Shown piece by piece: positions 26,464 to 35,111 of a stretch of 64,000 nt of DNA. The notes beneath the pieces are model-generated. The model was not told the origin of the DNA, made no database searches, and saw only the letters and a program-made list of their open reading frames with translations. The stretch lies in assembly GCF_018613675.1 (NCBI RefSeq), contig NZ_JAGGPQ010000005.1, positions 186,001 through 250,000 on the forward strand. Direction: 5' to 3'. Every line of letters starts with the position of its first letter. Within the stretch, counting starts at the first letter, position 1. This stretch comes from Arthrobacter sp. ISL-85 (GTDB lineage Bacteria; Actinomycetota; Actinomycetes; Actinomycetales; Micrococcaceae). The translations under genes were made by a program, and so were the position numbers.

Positions 26464-27879
26464 GTGACTACGCACCCAGATTTCAGTTCCCCCCGGATCG
26501 CAATCCTGGGAGGTGGTCCCGGCGGATACGAAGCTGCCATGGTGGCCGCCTCGCTGGGGGCGACCGTCACCATCATCGAGCGTGCCGGGCTCGGCGGTTC
26601 CGCGGTGCTGACCGATGTGGTTCCCTCCAAGACCCTCATCGCCACGGCTGACCTGATGACCCGGGTGGCAGAGGCCGGCGAGCTGGGCGTGAAGTTCGAC
26701 GTCGACGGCGGCGACTTCGTACCGGTGATGCACGCCGACCTCAAGCACATCAACCACCGCCTCCTCAACTTGGCCCGCAACCAGTCCCGGGACATCCGCG
26801 ACGGCCTGGAGAAACAGGGCGTGCGCATTATCGAAGGCTCCGGGCGGATCCTGGACAGCCACACCATTGAGGTCCTGACCGCTGACAGCACCGAAACCGT
26901 GGAAGCGGACACCATCCTGCTGGCCGTTGGCGCGCACCCCCGCGAGCTGGAAACGGCGCGCCCGGACGGCGAACGGATCCTGAACTGGACCCAGATCTAC
27001 AACCTTGACGAGCTGCCCGAGGAGCTCATTGTGGTGGGCTCCGGCGTCACCGGCGCCGAATTCGCGTCCGCCTACAACGGCCTCGGTTCCAAGGTCACCC
27101 TCGTCTCCAGCCGCGACCGGGTGCTGCCGGGCTCCGACGTTGACGCCGCAGTGGTCCTGGAGGAAGTCTTTGAACGCCGCGGCGTCCGGGTCCTCTCCCG
27201 CTCCCGCGCCCAGGCGGTGGAACGCACGGACGACGGCGTGGTGGTGACGCTCGCCGACGGCTCCACGGTGACCGGCAGCCACTGCCTCCTGTGCCTTGGC
27301 TCCATTCCCAACACCGCCGGCATCGGCCTTGAGGAGGCCGGCGTGGCGGTCAGTGAAAGCGGCCACATCAAGGTCGACGGCGTCTCCCGTACTACGGCTC
27401 CGAACATCTACGCCGCCGGGGACTGCACCGGTGTCCTGCCGCTGGCCTCCGTGGCCGCCATGCAGGGCCGCATCGCGGTGGCCCACTTCATGGGCGACGG
27501 CGTCACCCCGCTTAAGCTCCACCAGGTGGCGTCCAACATCTTCACCTCGCCCGAGATCGCGAACGTGGGTGTCTCCGAGGCCGAGATCGAGTCCGGCAAG
27601 TACCAGGCGGACATCGTCAAGCTCTCCCTGCGCAGCAACGCCCGCGCCAAGATGCGCAACGCCAAAGACGGGTTCGTGAAGATCTTCGCCCGGAAGGGCT
27701 CCGGCACTGTCATCGGGGGCGTGGTCGTCGGGCCAAACGCATCCGAACTGATCTTCTCCATCTCCATCGCGGTCAAGCAGAAACTGCACGTGGACGACGT
27801 CGCCAGCACCTTCACGGTGTACCCGTCGCTGACCGGGTCCATCTCCGAGGCCGCCCGCCGCCTGCACGTCCACATGTAA
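26464..27879 (+). CDS. lpdA: LpdA-type NAD(P)H-quinone reductase (flavoprotein disulfide reductase family)
   Basis: A 471-residue FAD protein related to dihydrolipoamide dehydrogenase. FAD site IAILGGGPGGYEAAM, NAD(P) site VVGSGVTGAEFASAYNG, second FAD motif IYAAGDCTGVLPLASV, and a C-terminal dimerisation domain. Both redox cysteines of lipoamide dehydrogenases are absent: the segment reads GLGGSAVLTDVVPSK where CxxxxC would be. This fits the mycobacterial LpdA (Rv3303c) branch of quinone reductases. The start is GTG 26464, with GGGAG about 13 nt upstream; the earlier ATG at 26350 overlaps punA and is rejected. Divergent from punA. Confidence 0.88.
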   Translation: MTTHPDFSSPRIAILGGGPGGYEAAMVAASLGATVTIIERAGLGGSAVLTDVVPSKTLIATADLMTRVAEAGELGVKFDVDGGDFVPVMHADLKHINHRLLNLARNQSRDIRDGLEKQGVRIIEGSGRILDSHTIEVLTADSTETVEADTILLAVGAHPRELETARPDGERILNWTQIYNLDELPEELIVVGSGVTGAEFASAYNGLGSKVTLVSSRDRVLPGSDVDAAVVLEEVFERRGVRVLSRSRAQAVERTDDGVVVTLADGSTVTGSHCLLCLGSIPNTAGIGLEEAGVAVSESGHIKVDGVSRTTAPNIYAAGDCTGVLPLASVAAMQGRIAVAHFMGDGVTPLKLHQVASNIFTSPEIANVGVSEAEIESGKYQADIVKLSLRSNARAKMRNAKDGFVKIFARKGSGTVIGGVVVGPNASELIFSISIAVKQKLHVDDVASTFTVYPSLTGSISEAARRLHVHM

Positions 27880-27891
27880 GGGTTTCCCGTA

Positions 27892-27915
27892 AGGAGGGGG
27901 CTGGGCCCCTTCCAA
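27892..27915 (+). terminator. Possible terminator after lpdA
   Basis: GGAGGGG pairs with CCCCTTCC through one G-U pair across a short loop, 13 nt after the lpdA stop. It is followed by a pyrimidine-rich stretch. Weak. Confidence 0.35.
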
Positions 27916-27945
27916 CCCTGTCCTTTCTGGCAGGCGCCTGTCCTG

Positions 27946-28171
27946 GAACGGGTACGGGGCGATGTCGGGGCGCATGGTCAGCCACTGGATCTCGGTGAAC
28001 GACTCCATGGTGGCGTGCTGGCCGCCGATCCGCGAGCCGTTACCAGAGTTCTTCGTTCCGCCGAAAGGAGAGTTCGCCTCATCGGACACGGTCTGTTCGT
28101 TGATGTGGACCTTTCCCGGAGTGGAGCCGGCCGGCGATGGTCATGGCCGTGCCGGCATAGCCCAGGATGCC
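27946..28171 (-). pseudogene. Remnant of a benzaldehyde/vanillin-type aldehyde dehydrogenase (C-terminus)
   Basis: On the minus strand the sequence encodes the last ~75 residues of an aldehyde dehydrogenase: GTAMTIAGRLHSG, then KVHINEQTVSDEANSPFGG, KNSGNGSRIGG and ESFTEIQWLTMRPDIAPYPF. The first block is one frame off the rest, with an extra base near 28114. The position where the family normally stops after PYPF holds CAG, so the stop is also lost. There is no N-terminal domain or catalytic cysteine region; the nitrate reductase flavoprotein stop lies 2 nt away. This is a decayed fragment and not expressed as an enzyme. Confidence 0.85.
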
Positions 28172-28172
28172 C

Positions 28173-29732
28173 CTATGCCACAGCCACCTGGAAATGCTTC
28201 TCGATGAGTCCCTTGATGTCCTCGTGGCAGCCGCCGCATCCAGTGCCCGCGCGGGTGGCCTTGGAAACCTCGGCCACCGTGGAGCAGCCGTCAGAGGCCG
28301 CCGCCGTGATGGCCGCCCCACTGACCCCGGCGCACCTGCACACCGTGCCGGCGGGGTCGGTAGCTCCAGCCCCGGGCAGCTGGTCCGGTCCATCCAGGCG
28401 CAGGAGCAGCGACCGGTCGGCGGGCAGCTCGGCGCCCCGCTCGAAGAGTCCCACCAGTTCAGCCGCGGTGCGGGGCATGCCCACCGCCACGAGGCCTTCC
28501 AGCACGCCGCCGCGCGTGGTCATTTTGACGTATCGGCCGTGCTCAGGATCGGCCCATTGGGCGACCTGCAGGCGGGGCCTGCCGCTGACCGCCCCGGCCG
28601 TGAGGGCTTCCTCGTCCCAGGGCTCGGCAGCGTTGTCTCCGGCCACGGCCATGTTCATGCCCCGGGCTTTCAGGACCACGACGCCGGGCTGTTCCGGCGG
28701 CAGGGCGGGCAGCAGTCCGGCCTCAGCGGCCAGGCCTGAGGCAAGGAGGGTGAGGTAGCCGGCCAGCCATTCGGCCTGGCGCCAGCCCGGACCCACCAGG
28801 CCGGACGGGCCCTTGGCGTTGCGGCAGGCGGCGCAGCCCGGGTCCGGGCAGCGGAGTTCGGCACAGTCCCCAATGGCAAAGATGTGCGGCTCGTGGTGCG
28901 CCCGCAGCCGGTGGTCCACCAGGATCCCGGTTCCGGTGGAGAGGCCGCATCCTTCGGCCAGCTCTGTCCGGGGACGTACCCCGCACGAAATGACCAGGAG
29001 GTCGCCGTCAATCGCGGACCCGTCATCGAGCAGCAAAGCCGAGAAACCGCCGTCGGGCGCGTTATGCTCAACGCCGATGGACCGGGCATTGCCGGCCACC
29101 CGGACGCCGCAGCGGCGCAGCCCCGCAGCCAGGACGGCCCCGCCGCCCCGGTCAATGGAGCGTCCCAGCGGGTGTGGGCCGTTGTGGACCACGGTGACCG
29201 TGGCGCCTTCCTCCGCGGCGGCCAGCGCGGTTTCCAGGCCCAGGACGCCGCCGCCCAGGACCACCACGCGCCGGCCGCCGGCCACGGCCCGGCGCAGCAC
29301 CTCGGCGTCGCGCAGGTCCCGAAGCGCTGTAACCCCGGCGGGCAGCACGGGGGAGGACGGGTCCGGATTGATGCCGGTGAGGTTGGGGATCACCGGCCGG
29401 GATCCGGTGGCGAACACCAGCCTGTCGTAGTGCACCGGCGCCCCCTCGGTGAGCACCACCTGCTGCCGCGCCCGGTCCACGCGCCTGACGCGGACGCCCA
29501 GCCGGACGTCCACGCCCTCTGCAGCCAGTTCAGTGGCATCGGCCAGCGCCAGGGCGCCAGCGGTGGTCCGTCCGACGCCGAGATCGGCCACCAGGACGCG
29601 GTTGTAGGCGGCTTCTGCCTCCTCACCCACCACTGTGAGGCTGGCGTGTCCGCTGCGCACGGCGGGCAGGAGCTCGTCCACCAGGCGTGCGGCCACGGGA
29701 CCGAATCCCACAATGACAATCTGCTCGCTCAT
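28173..29732 (-). CDS. Nitrate reductase electron-transfer flavoprotein with BFD [2Fe-2S] domain
   Basis: A 519-residue protein with NirB-like FAD/NAD(P)H domains (IVIVGFGPVAARLVDEL at the N-terminus; VVVLGGGVLGLETALAA; IFAIGDCAEL) and a C-terminal BFD-like [2Fe-2S] domain (CRCAGVSGAAITAA, later GTGCGGCHEDIKGL). An unusual cysteine cluster CPDPGCAAC follows the second FAD motif and could hold metal. Its start overlaps the nitrate reductase stop as ATGA, so it is translationally coupled and most likely passes electrons from NAD(P)H to that enzyme, as NasB does in other bacteria. Confidence 0.9.
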   Translation of the reverse strand: MSEQIVIVGFGPVAARLVDELLPAVRSGHASLTVVGEEAEAAYNRVLVADLGVGRTTAGALALADATELAAEGVDVRLGVRVRRVDRARQQVVLTEGAPVHYDRLVFATGSRPVIPNLTGINPDPSSPVLPAGVTALRDLRDAEVLRRAVAGGRRVVVLGGGVLGLETALAAAEEGATVTVVHNGPHPLGRSIDRGGGAVLAAGLRRCGVRVAGNARSIGVEHNAPDGGFSALLLDDGSAIDGDLLVISCGVRPRTELAEGCGLSTGTGILVDHRLRAHHEPHIFAIGDCAELRCPDPGCAACRNAKGPSGLVGPGWRQAEWLAGYLTLLASGLAAEAGLLPALPPEQPGVVVLKARGMNMAVAGDNAAEPWDEEALTAGAVSGRPRLQVAQWADPEHGRYVKMTTRGGVLEGLVAVGMPRTAAELVGLFERGAELPADRSLLLRLDGPDQLPGAGATDPAGTVCRCAGVSGAAITAAASDGCSTVAEVSKATRAGTGCGGCHEDIKGLIEKHFQVAVA

Positions 29733-31942
29733 GAGGCCTCCGTCGTTTGCAGCATGCGGGCGGAATCGGGTGCGGCCACCGGCCGGACCCATACGGTGTT
29801 GAACTTGAACTCGGGCATCCCGGATACCGGATCGGTGGCGGCTTCGGTCAGCCGGTTGGCGCTTTCGGCCCCGGGGAAGTGGAAGGGCAGGAAGACCGTC
29901 TCGTGGCGGATGGCGGTGCTGAGCTCGGCCCGGCACACCACCTCGCCGCGCCCGTTCGACACCGAGACCAGCGTTCCGGCGGCGATGCCCAGGGCGTCGG
30001 CCGCCGCCGGGTGGAGCTGCGCCGTGGCCCCGGGCTGGGCGGCGACGAGCTCGGCGACCCGGCGGGTCTGGGCCCCGGACTGGTAGTGCTCCAGGAGCCG
30101 GCCGGTGATGAGGGTCATGGCTTTGCCGGCGGGGTCTGTTGCGTGCCCGGCGGGCTCCGCGTCGGGAGTACGACGGCGGCGCGGCGCCACCGGGACCATG
30201 ACTGCCTTGCCGTCGGGGTGGGCGAAGCCGTCCCGGAACAGCCGCGGCGTTCCGGTGCTGCCGGCCGGATAGGGCCAGTAGGCGGCCTCGCCCCGGTCCA
30301 GCATGGCGTAGTCAATGCCGGAGTAGTCGGCCAGGCCGCCCGCGGAAGCCAGGCGGAGTTCCTCGAAGACGGTTTCCGGATCCTCGCTATAGGTGGAGGG
30401 GGCATCCAGCCGCTCCGCCAGGCGCGCCATGATCCAGAGCTCGCTGCGGGCGCCGGCGGGAGGGGCGATGGCGCGGCGGCGGCGCAGGACGCGGCCTTCC
30501 AGGTTTGTCAGGGTGCCTTCCTCCTCCGCCCACTGGAGCACGGGAAGGATGAGGTCCGCCTCCGCAGCGGTTTCGGAGAGGAAGAAGTCGCAGACCACCA
30601 GGAAGTCCAGGCTCCGCAGCCCCTCGATCACGGCGTTGGCATCAGGTGCTGCCACGGCAATGTTGGAGGCGTGCACGAAAAGGCACCGGACGCCGTCGGG
30701 CTTTCCCAGTGATTTCAGCAGCTGGACGGCGGGCAGTCCGGGGCCGGGAATCGTTTCTTCGGGGACGCCCCAGACGGAGGCCACATGGGCGCGGGCGGCG
30801 GGGTCGGTGATCTTCCGGTAGCCGGGAAGCTGGTCGGCCTTCTGGCCGTGCTCGCGGCCGCCCTGGCCGTTGCCCTGGCCGGTGAGGGTGCCGTAGCCGC
30901 TGCGGGCAGTCCCCGGCAGTCCCAGCAGCAGGCTGAGATTGATGGCGGCCGTGACCGTGTCGGTGCCGTCCACATGCTGTTCCACGCCGCGCCCGGTAAG
31001 GATGTAGCTGCCGCCCTTTCGGGCCCCCGCGGCCAGCAGGCGGGCGGTTTCCCGGATCAGTTCCGCCGGGACGCCGGTGAGGGACTGGACGCGTTCGGGC
31101 CAGAACGCGTTGACGCTGCGGACCACGCCGCCGTAGCCCGTGGTCCGCTCTTCGATGTAGTTGGTGTCCACCAGGTTTTCGTGGATGACCACGTGGGACA
31201 GGCCCATCAGGAGGGTGAGGTCGGTGCCCGGCAGGGGCTGGAGGTGGATGCCGCCGTCGGCAGTGAAGGCCGCCGTGGCGGAGCGGCGCGGATCGACCAC
31301 GATCAGCCCGCCGGCGTCGCGGGCTCCCTTGAGGTGCTGGACGAACGGCGGCATGGTTTCGGCAACGTTGGAGCCGAGCATCAGGATGGTGCCGGCGGTG
31401 TCCAGGGCCTCGAGCGGGAACGGCAGGCCGCGGTCCACGCCGAAGGCGCGCATTCCAGCGGCGGCCGCGGAGGACATGCAGAACCTGCCGTTGTAGTCGA
31501 TCCGGGAGGTGCCCAGCGCCAGCCGGGCGAACTTGCCCAGCTGGTAGGCCTTCTCGTTGGTGAGCCCGCCGCCGCCGAACACGCCGACGGCGTCTGCCCC
31601 GTACCGTGCGCGGGCCTCCCTTACCGCCGCGGCGGCGAGATCCAGGGCCTGGTCCCAGCCGATGGGCCGGTGGACGCCGTCGGCGTCTTTCAGCAGGGGC
31701 TCGGTGATCCTGCCCGCGTGGTTCAGGAGGCTGGCTGAGGTCCAGCCCTTACGGCACAGGCCGCCGCGGTTGGTGGGGAAGTCCCTGCCGGCAACCTCCA
31801 GGGAGGGGGATTCCTTGGGTGCAGCAAGTGCGGAGGTGCCTGGCCCCGGCTGGGAAGCCGGGGCCGGGTCCGCCGGGGACGTGAGCGTCATGGCGCACTG
31901 CAGGGCGCAGTAAGGGCAGTGCGTGTCGGCGCTTGTGGTCAT
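29729..31942 (-). CDS. Assimilatory nitrate reductase, molybdopterin catalytic subunit
   Basis: A 737-residue NasA/NarB-type enzyme reducing nitrate to nitrite with bis-MGD molybdenum and a [4Fe-4S] cluster. The cluster ligands are C9, C12, C16 (HCPYCALQC) and C63 (GGLCRKGW). Molybdopterin segments include GVFGGGGLTNEKAY, LGSNVAETMPP, TGRGVEQHVDG and GQGNGQGGREHGQKAD; a molydopterin-dinucleotide-binding domain closes the protein (LITGRLLEHYQSGAQTRR). The start ATG 31942 is 1 nt after the narK stop; an in-frame ATG at 31963 inside narK is possible. There is no twin-arginine signal, so it is cytosolic and assimilatory. Confidence 0.95.
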   Translation of the reverse strand: MTTSADTHCPYCALQCAMTLTSPADPAPASQPGPGTSALAAPKESPSLEVAGRDFPTNRGGLCRKGWTSASLLNHAGRITEPLLKDADGVHRPIGWDQALDLAAAAVREARARYGADAVGVFGGGGLTNEKAYQLGKFARLALGTSRIDYNGRFCMSSAAAAGMRAFGVDRGLPFPLEALDTAGTILMLGSNVAETMPPFVQHLKGARDAGGLIVVDPRRSATAAFTADGGIHLQPLPGTDLTLLMGLSHVVIHENLVDTNYIEERTTGYGGVVRSVNAFWPERVQSLTGVPAELIRETARLLAAGARKGGSYILTGRGVEQHVDGTDTVTAAINLSLLLGLPGTARSGYGTLTGQGNGQGGREHGQKADQLPGYRKITDPAARAHVASVWGVPEETIPGPGLPAVQLLKSLGKPDGVRCLFVHASNIAVAAPDANAVIEGLRSLDFLVVCDFFLSETAAEADLILPVLQWAEEEGTLTNLEGRVLRRRRAIAPPAGARSELWIMARLAERLDAPSTYSEDPETVFEELRLASAGGLADYSGIDYAMLDRGEAAYWPYPAGSTGTPRLFRDGFAHPDGKAVMVPVAPRRRRTPDAEPAGHATDPAGKAMTLITGRLLEHYQSGAQTRRVAELVAAQPGATAQLHPAAADALGIAAGTLVSVSNGRGEVVCRAELSTAIRHETVFLPFHFPGAESANRLTEAATDPVSGMPEFKFNTVWVRPVAAPDSARMLQTTEAS

Positions 31943-31943
31943 G

Positions 31944-33365
31944 CTAGACGTGTCCCATCGCATTCCGGCCGGCCTTGCGGATGTAGCAGGTCCAGCAGAC
32001 CAGCAGCATCAGGACGTAAGCGCCGACGAAGCCGTAGAACGCAGGGGTGTAGGAGCCGCTGGCGGTGCTGGAAGCATTCAGCACCTGGGGAATCACGAAG
32101 CCGCCGTAGGCGCCGATCGCGGAGACCAGGCCGAGTGCCGAGGACGCGAGCCGCTGGGTGGCCACGGAGCTTGCACCCTTGCGTGCGGCCCGGCTGGAGG
32201 TGGCGAAGATGACCGGAATCATCCGGTACGTTGCACCGTTCCCAAAGCCGCTGGCGGTGAAGAGCATCAGGAAGAGGACCAGGAAGAGCAGGAAGTTCTT
32301 CAGTGGCAGGGTCCAGATCATGGTCAGCGTGATCACGGCCATGGCGGCGAAGGCGGATACCGTCATCCGGGCCCCGCCCATTCGGTCCGCCATCCGGCCG
32401 CCGTAGGGGCGGGCCAGCGAGCCCACCAGGGGGCCGAGGAATGCCAGGGACAGGGCAACGGATCCCACGGCGATGGAGGAGAACTCCGGGAAGTAGTCCT
32501 TGATCAGCTTGGGGAACACACCGGCGAAGCCGATGAAGGAGCCAAAAGTGCCGATGTACAGCAACGCCATGATCCACAGGTGCGGTTCCTTGAGTGCCGC
32601 GACGGAGCCGGCAACATCACCCTTGGCGCTGGTCAGGTTGTTCATGTATTTGAAGGCCCCGAACGCGGCCAGCAGGATGAAGGGGACCCACATCCAGCCG
32701 GCCATGGGAAGGTTGACGGTGCCGGCGGCCAGCAGGGTGATAACGATGGGAACGGCAAGCTGTGCGACGGCGGCACCCAGGTTCCCGCCGGCCGCGTTCA
32801 GGCCCAGCGCCCAGCCTTTTTCCCGTGCCGGGTAGAAGAAGGTGATGTTGGCCATCGAGCTGGCGAAGTTGCCGCCGCCGAAGCCGGCGAGGGCAGCCAC
32901 CAGGAGCATGACGCCGAACGGTGTTTCCGGGTTGGAGACGCAGAGGGCCAGCCCGGTGGAGGGGATCAGGAGCAGCAGGGCAGACACGATGGTCCAGTTG
33001 CGGCCGCCGAAGCGGGGGACCATGAAGGTGTAGGGGATGCGGAGGGTGGCACCCACCAGGCTCGGCATGGAGATGAGCCAGAAGACTTCCGAGGTGGAGA
33101 AGGTGAAGCCAGCGGCGGGAAGCTGGACCACCACGATGGACCACAGCTGCCAGACCACGAAGCCGAGGAACTCGGCGAAGATGGACCAATTCAGGTTGCG
33201 GCGGGCAATGGACCGGCCCGCGGCCTCCCACTGCTCCTTGTTCTCGGCATCCCAGTTGGCGATCCAGCGGCCGGGGCGGAATTCAAGGGCAGGGGCGTCA
33301 GTGGTGCGGGTAGAGCCGGGCTGTGCGCTGGCGGATACGGCATCAACGGTGCGGTCAACAGTCAC
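31944..33365 (-). CDS. narK: Nitrate/nitrite transporter, MFS NarK/NasA family
   Basis: A 473-residue, 12-helix transporter. It has a ~55-residue polar N-terminal extension (RPGRWIANWDAENKEQWEAA) before the first helix, as in actinobacterial NarK proteins. The nitrate signature regions are visible as ALAGFGGGNFASSMANITFF and SGFGNGATYRMIPVIF. The start is GTG 33365 with a perfect AAGGAGGT 4 nt upstream. It heads the narK-nitrate reductase-flavoprotein operon. Confidence 0.95.
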   Translation of the reverse strand: MTVDRTVDAVSASAQPGSTRTTDAPALEFRPGRWIANWDAENKEQWEAAGRSIARRNLNWSIFAEFLGFVVWQLWSIVVVQLPAAGFTFSTSEVFWLISMPSLVGATLRIPYTFMVPRFGGRNWTIVSALLLLIPSTGLALCVSNPETPFGVMLLVAALAGFGGGNFASSMANITFFYPAREKGWALGLNAAGGNLGAAVAQLAVPIVITLLAAGTVNLPMAGWMWVPFILLAAFGAFKYMNNLTSAKGDVAGSVAALKEPHLWIMALLYIGTFGSFIGFAGVFPKLIKDYFPEFSSIAVGSVALSLAFLGPLVGSLARPYGGRMADRMGGARMTVSAFAAMAVITLTMIWTLPLKNFLLFLVLFLMLFTASGFGNGATYRMIPVIFATSSRAARKGASSVATQRLASSALGLVSAIGAYGGFVIPQVLNASSTASGSYTPAFYGFVGAYVLMLLVCWTCYIRKAGRNAMGHV

Positions 33366-33413
33366 GGGTTACCTCCTTCAGGGGATGTTGTTCCTCCAAG
33401 GTAGGGACGGCTC

Positions 33414-33451
33414 ATTTCGCGGACAGTCGATGTTTGTTAACGCGTTGTGAC
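33414..33451 (-). promoter_or_regulatory. Possible degenerate GlnR operator upstream of narK
   Basis: On the minus strand GTCAC-n6-TTAAC-n6-CGACT-n6-GAAAT keeps the 11-bp pitch of a GlnR box, with matches strongest in the outer units. It lies 49-86 nt upstream of the narK start. It is weaker than the nirB/nirD site. Confidence 0.4.
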
Positions 33452-33532
33452 TTTTGCCTATCCGGGCCGCCTGGACGGCGTGAGGAGGTCGAAAACCGAC
33501 CGGATCATGGGACGCACAACGCATGTCCGCAT

Positions 33533-33551
33533 AATGGACGTTTCGTCCATT
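33533..33551. promoter_or_regulatory. Palindromic operator upstream of the MHS transporter
   Basis: A perfect inverted repeat, AATGGACG-TTT-CGTCCATT, with a further half-copy TGGACG 4 nt downstream (33555-33560). It sits about 95 nt before the transporter start and overlaps a TTGACT -35-like hexamer at 33550. The size and spacing resemble IclR/GntR-type sites. Confidence 0.55.
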
Positions 33552-33644
33552 GACTGGACGGGGAGAAGTAAGATCGAACTCTAACTATTCGAGCCGGGAG
33601 GCAGCACTGCCAGCGCCCGGCCGGTCTCACGAAAGCGTTTACCC

Positions 33645-35054
33645 ATGTCATCCACCGATACCACCAAGGTGCCCGGTTCGCACCAGCCGGTGAACTCCCG
33701 CGGCCGCGTCATCGTGGCCAGCCTGATCGGCACCACAGTGGAGTTCTACGACTTCTACGTCTACGCCACCGCAGCCGTGCTCGTGTTCCCCAAGCTCTTC
33801 TTCCCGGGCGCGAACGAAACCACCCAGCTGCTCAGCTCCTTCGCCGTCTTCGGCGTGGCCTTCATTGCCCGCCCCCTCGGCTCGATCGTCTTTGGGCACT
33901 TCGGCGATAAGTTCGGCCGCAAGGGAACCCTTGTTGCGTCACTGCTGACCATGGGCATTGCCACCTTCCTCATCGGCTGCCTCCCCACCGCACTGGTTCC
34001 GGGCTGGGAGTTCTGGGCACCGGCCATGCTGGTGGTCCTGCGCTTCGCCCAGGGACTGGCCCTCGGCGGCGAATGGAGCGGTGCCGCGCTGCTGGCCACC
34101 GAGAACGCCCCGGCCAACAAGCGCGCCATCTACGGCACCTTCCCGCAGCTCGGCGCGCCGATCGGCTTCATCATCGCCAACGTCATCTTCCTGGTGGCCA
34201 GCTACACCCTCACGCCGGATGCCTTCCAGGCCTGGGGCTGGCGCGTGCCCTTCCTGCTCAGCGCCGTCATGGTGATCCTGGGCCTCTACGTCCGGCTCAA
34301 GCTGATCGAGACCCCCGCCTTCACCAAGGTGGTGGAATCCAACGAGGTAGCCAAGCTGCCCCTGGGCCGCGTCTTCAAGTCCAGCTGGCGCCAGCTGATC
34401 CTGGGCACCTTCATCATGCTGGCCACGTACGTGCTGTTCTACCTGATGACCACGTTCACGCTCACCTACGGCACCAAGCCCACCCTGGAGGGTGCCAAGG
34501 CCGCAGCCGAGAAGGCCGGAAAACCCATGTCCGAGGCCGCTGCCGCCGCGTTTGTCCCCGGCCTTGGCTACACCCGCAACGACTTCCTCTGGATGCTGAT
34601 TGCCGGCGTCGTCTTCTTTGGCATCTTCACCCTGGTCTCCGGACCGCTCGCCGAAAAGTACGGCCGCCGCAAGATGCTGCTCGCCGTCACAGCCGGGATC
34701 TTCGTCTTCGGCCTGCTGTTCGTCCCGCTGTTCAGTGGCGGCTTCGCGGGCACCATGGGCCTGCTGATCATCGGCTTCTCCCTGATGGGCCTCACCTTCG
34801 GCCCCATGGGCGCCCTGCTGCCGGAACTGTTCCCCACGAACGTCCGGTACACCGGCTCGGCCATCAGCTACAACTTCTCCAGCATCCTGGGCGCCGCGGT
34901 GGCTCCGTTCATCGCCGTCGCCCTGTGGGAAGCGGCCAAGGGCAGTCCGGGGCTGGTGGGTATCTACCTGACCGCCATGGCGGTGCTGACCCTGATCGCG
35001 CTGTTCCTCACCCGCGAAACCCGCGACCTGGACTACGAGAACAACGTGGCCTGA
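33645..35054 (+). CDS. MHS-family (metabolite:H+ symporter) MFS transporter
   Basis: A 469-residue, 12-helix transporter of the ProP/ShiA/KgtP group. Signatures: SLIGTTVEFYDFYVYATAA in helix 1, IARPLGSIVFGHFGDKFGRK in the first cytoplasmic loop, RFAQGLALGGEWSGAALL and a helix 6-7 loop starting ETPAFTKVVE. An additional hydrophilic insert (TLEGAKAAAEKAGKPMSEAA) lies between later helices. The substrate is unknown; the family moves organic acids, shikimate or betaines. A palindromic operator precedes it, suggesting substrate-controlled expression. It is divergent from narK. Confidence 0.9.
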   Translation: MSSTDTTKVPGSHQPVNSRGRVIVASLIGTTVEFYDFYVYATAAVLVFPKLFFPGANETTQLLSSFAVFGVAFIARPLGSIVFGHFGDKFGRKGTLVASLLTMGIATFLIGCLPTALVPGWEFWAPAMLVVLRFAQGLALGGEWSGAALLATENAPANKRAIYGTFPQLGAPIGFIIANVIFLVASYTLTPDAFQAWGWRVPFLLSAVMVILGLYVRLKLIETPAFTKVVESNEVAKLPLGRVFKSSWRQLILGTFIMLATYVLFYLMTTFTLTYGTKPTLEGAKAAAEKAGKPMSEAAAAAFVPGLGYTRNDFLWMLIAGVVFFGIFTLVSGPLAEKYGRRKMLLAVTAGIFVFGLLFVPLFSGGFAGTMGLLIIGFSLMGLTFGPMGALLPELFPTNVRYTGSAISYNFSSILGAAVAPFIAVALWEAAKGSPGLVGIYLTAMAVLTLIALFLTRETRDLDYENNVA

Positions 35055-35070
35055 CGGTTCTATTGCCACA

Positions 35071-35107
35071 ATGCCCGGCGCTGCCTTCCGGCACGCCGGG
35101 CATTTTC
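35071..35107. terminator. Rho-independent terminator between convergent genes
   Basis: A 10-bp perfect stem (35071-35080 with 35094-35103) followed by TTTT, between the MHS transporter and the minus-strand amidotransferase gene. Confidence 0.88.
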
Positions 35108-35111
35108 ATGT

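Noticed and set aside
26395..28089. 564-codon minus-strand frame joining the aldehyde dehydrogenase tail to the antisense of lpdA
   Set aside because: Only the first ~50 codons are dehydrogenase-like; the rest is read-through into lpdA antisense after the lost stop, so it is treated as a pseudogene fragment.
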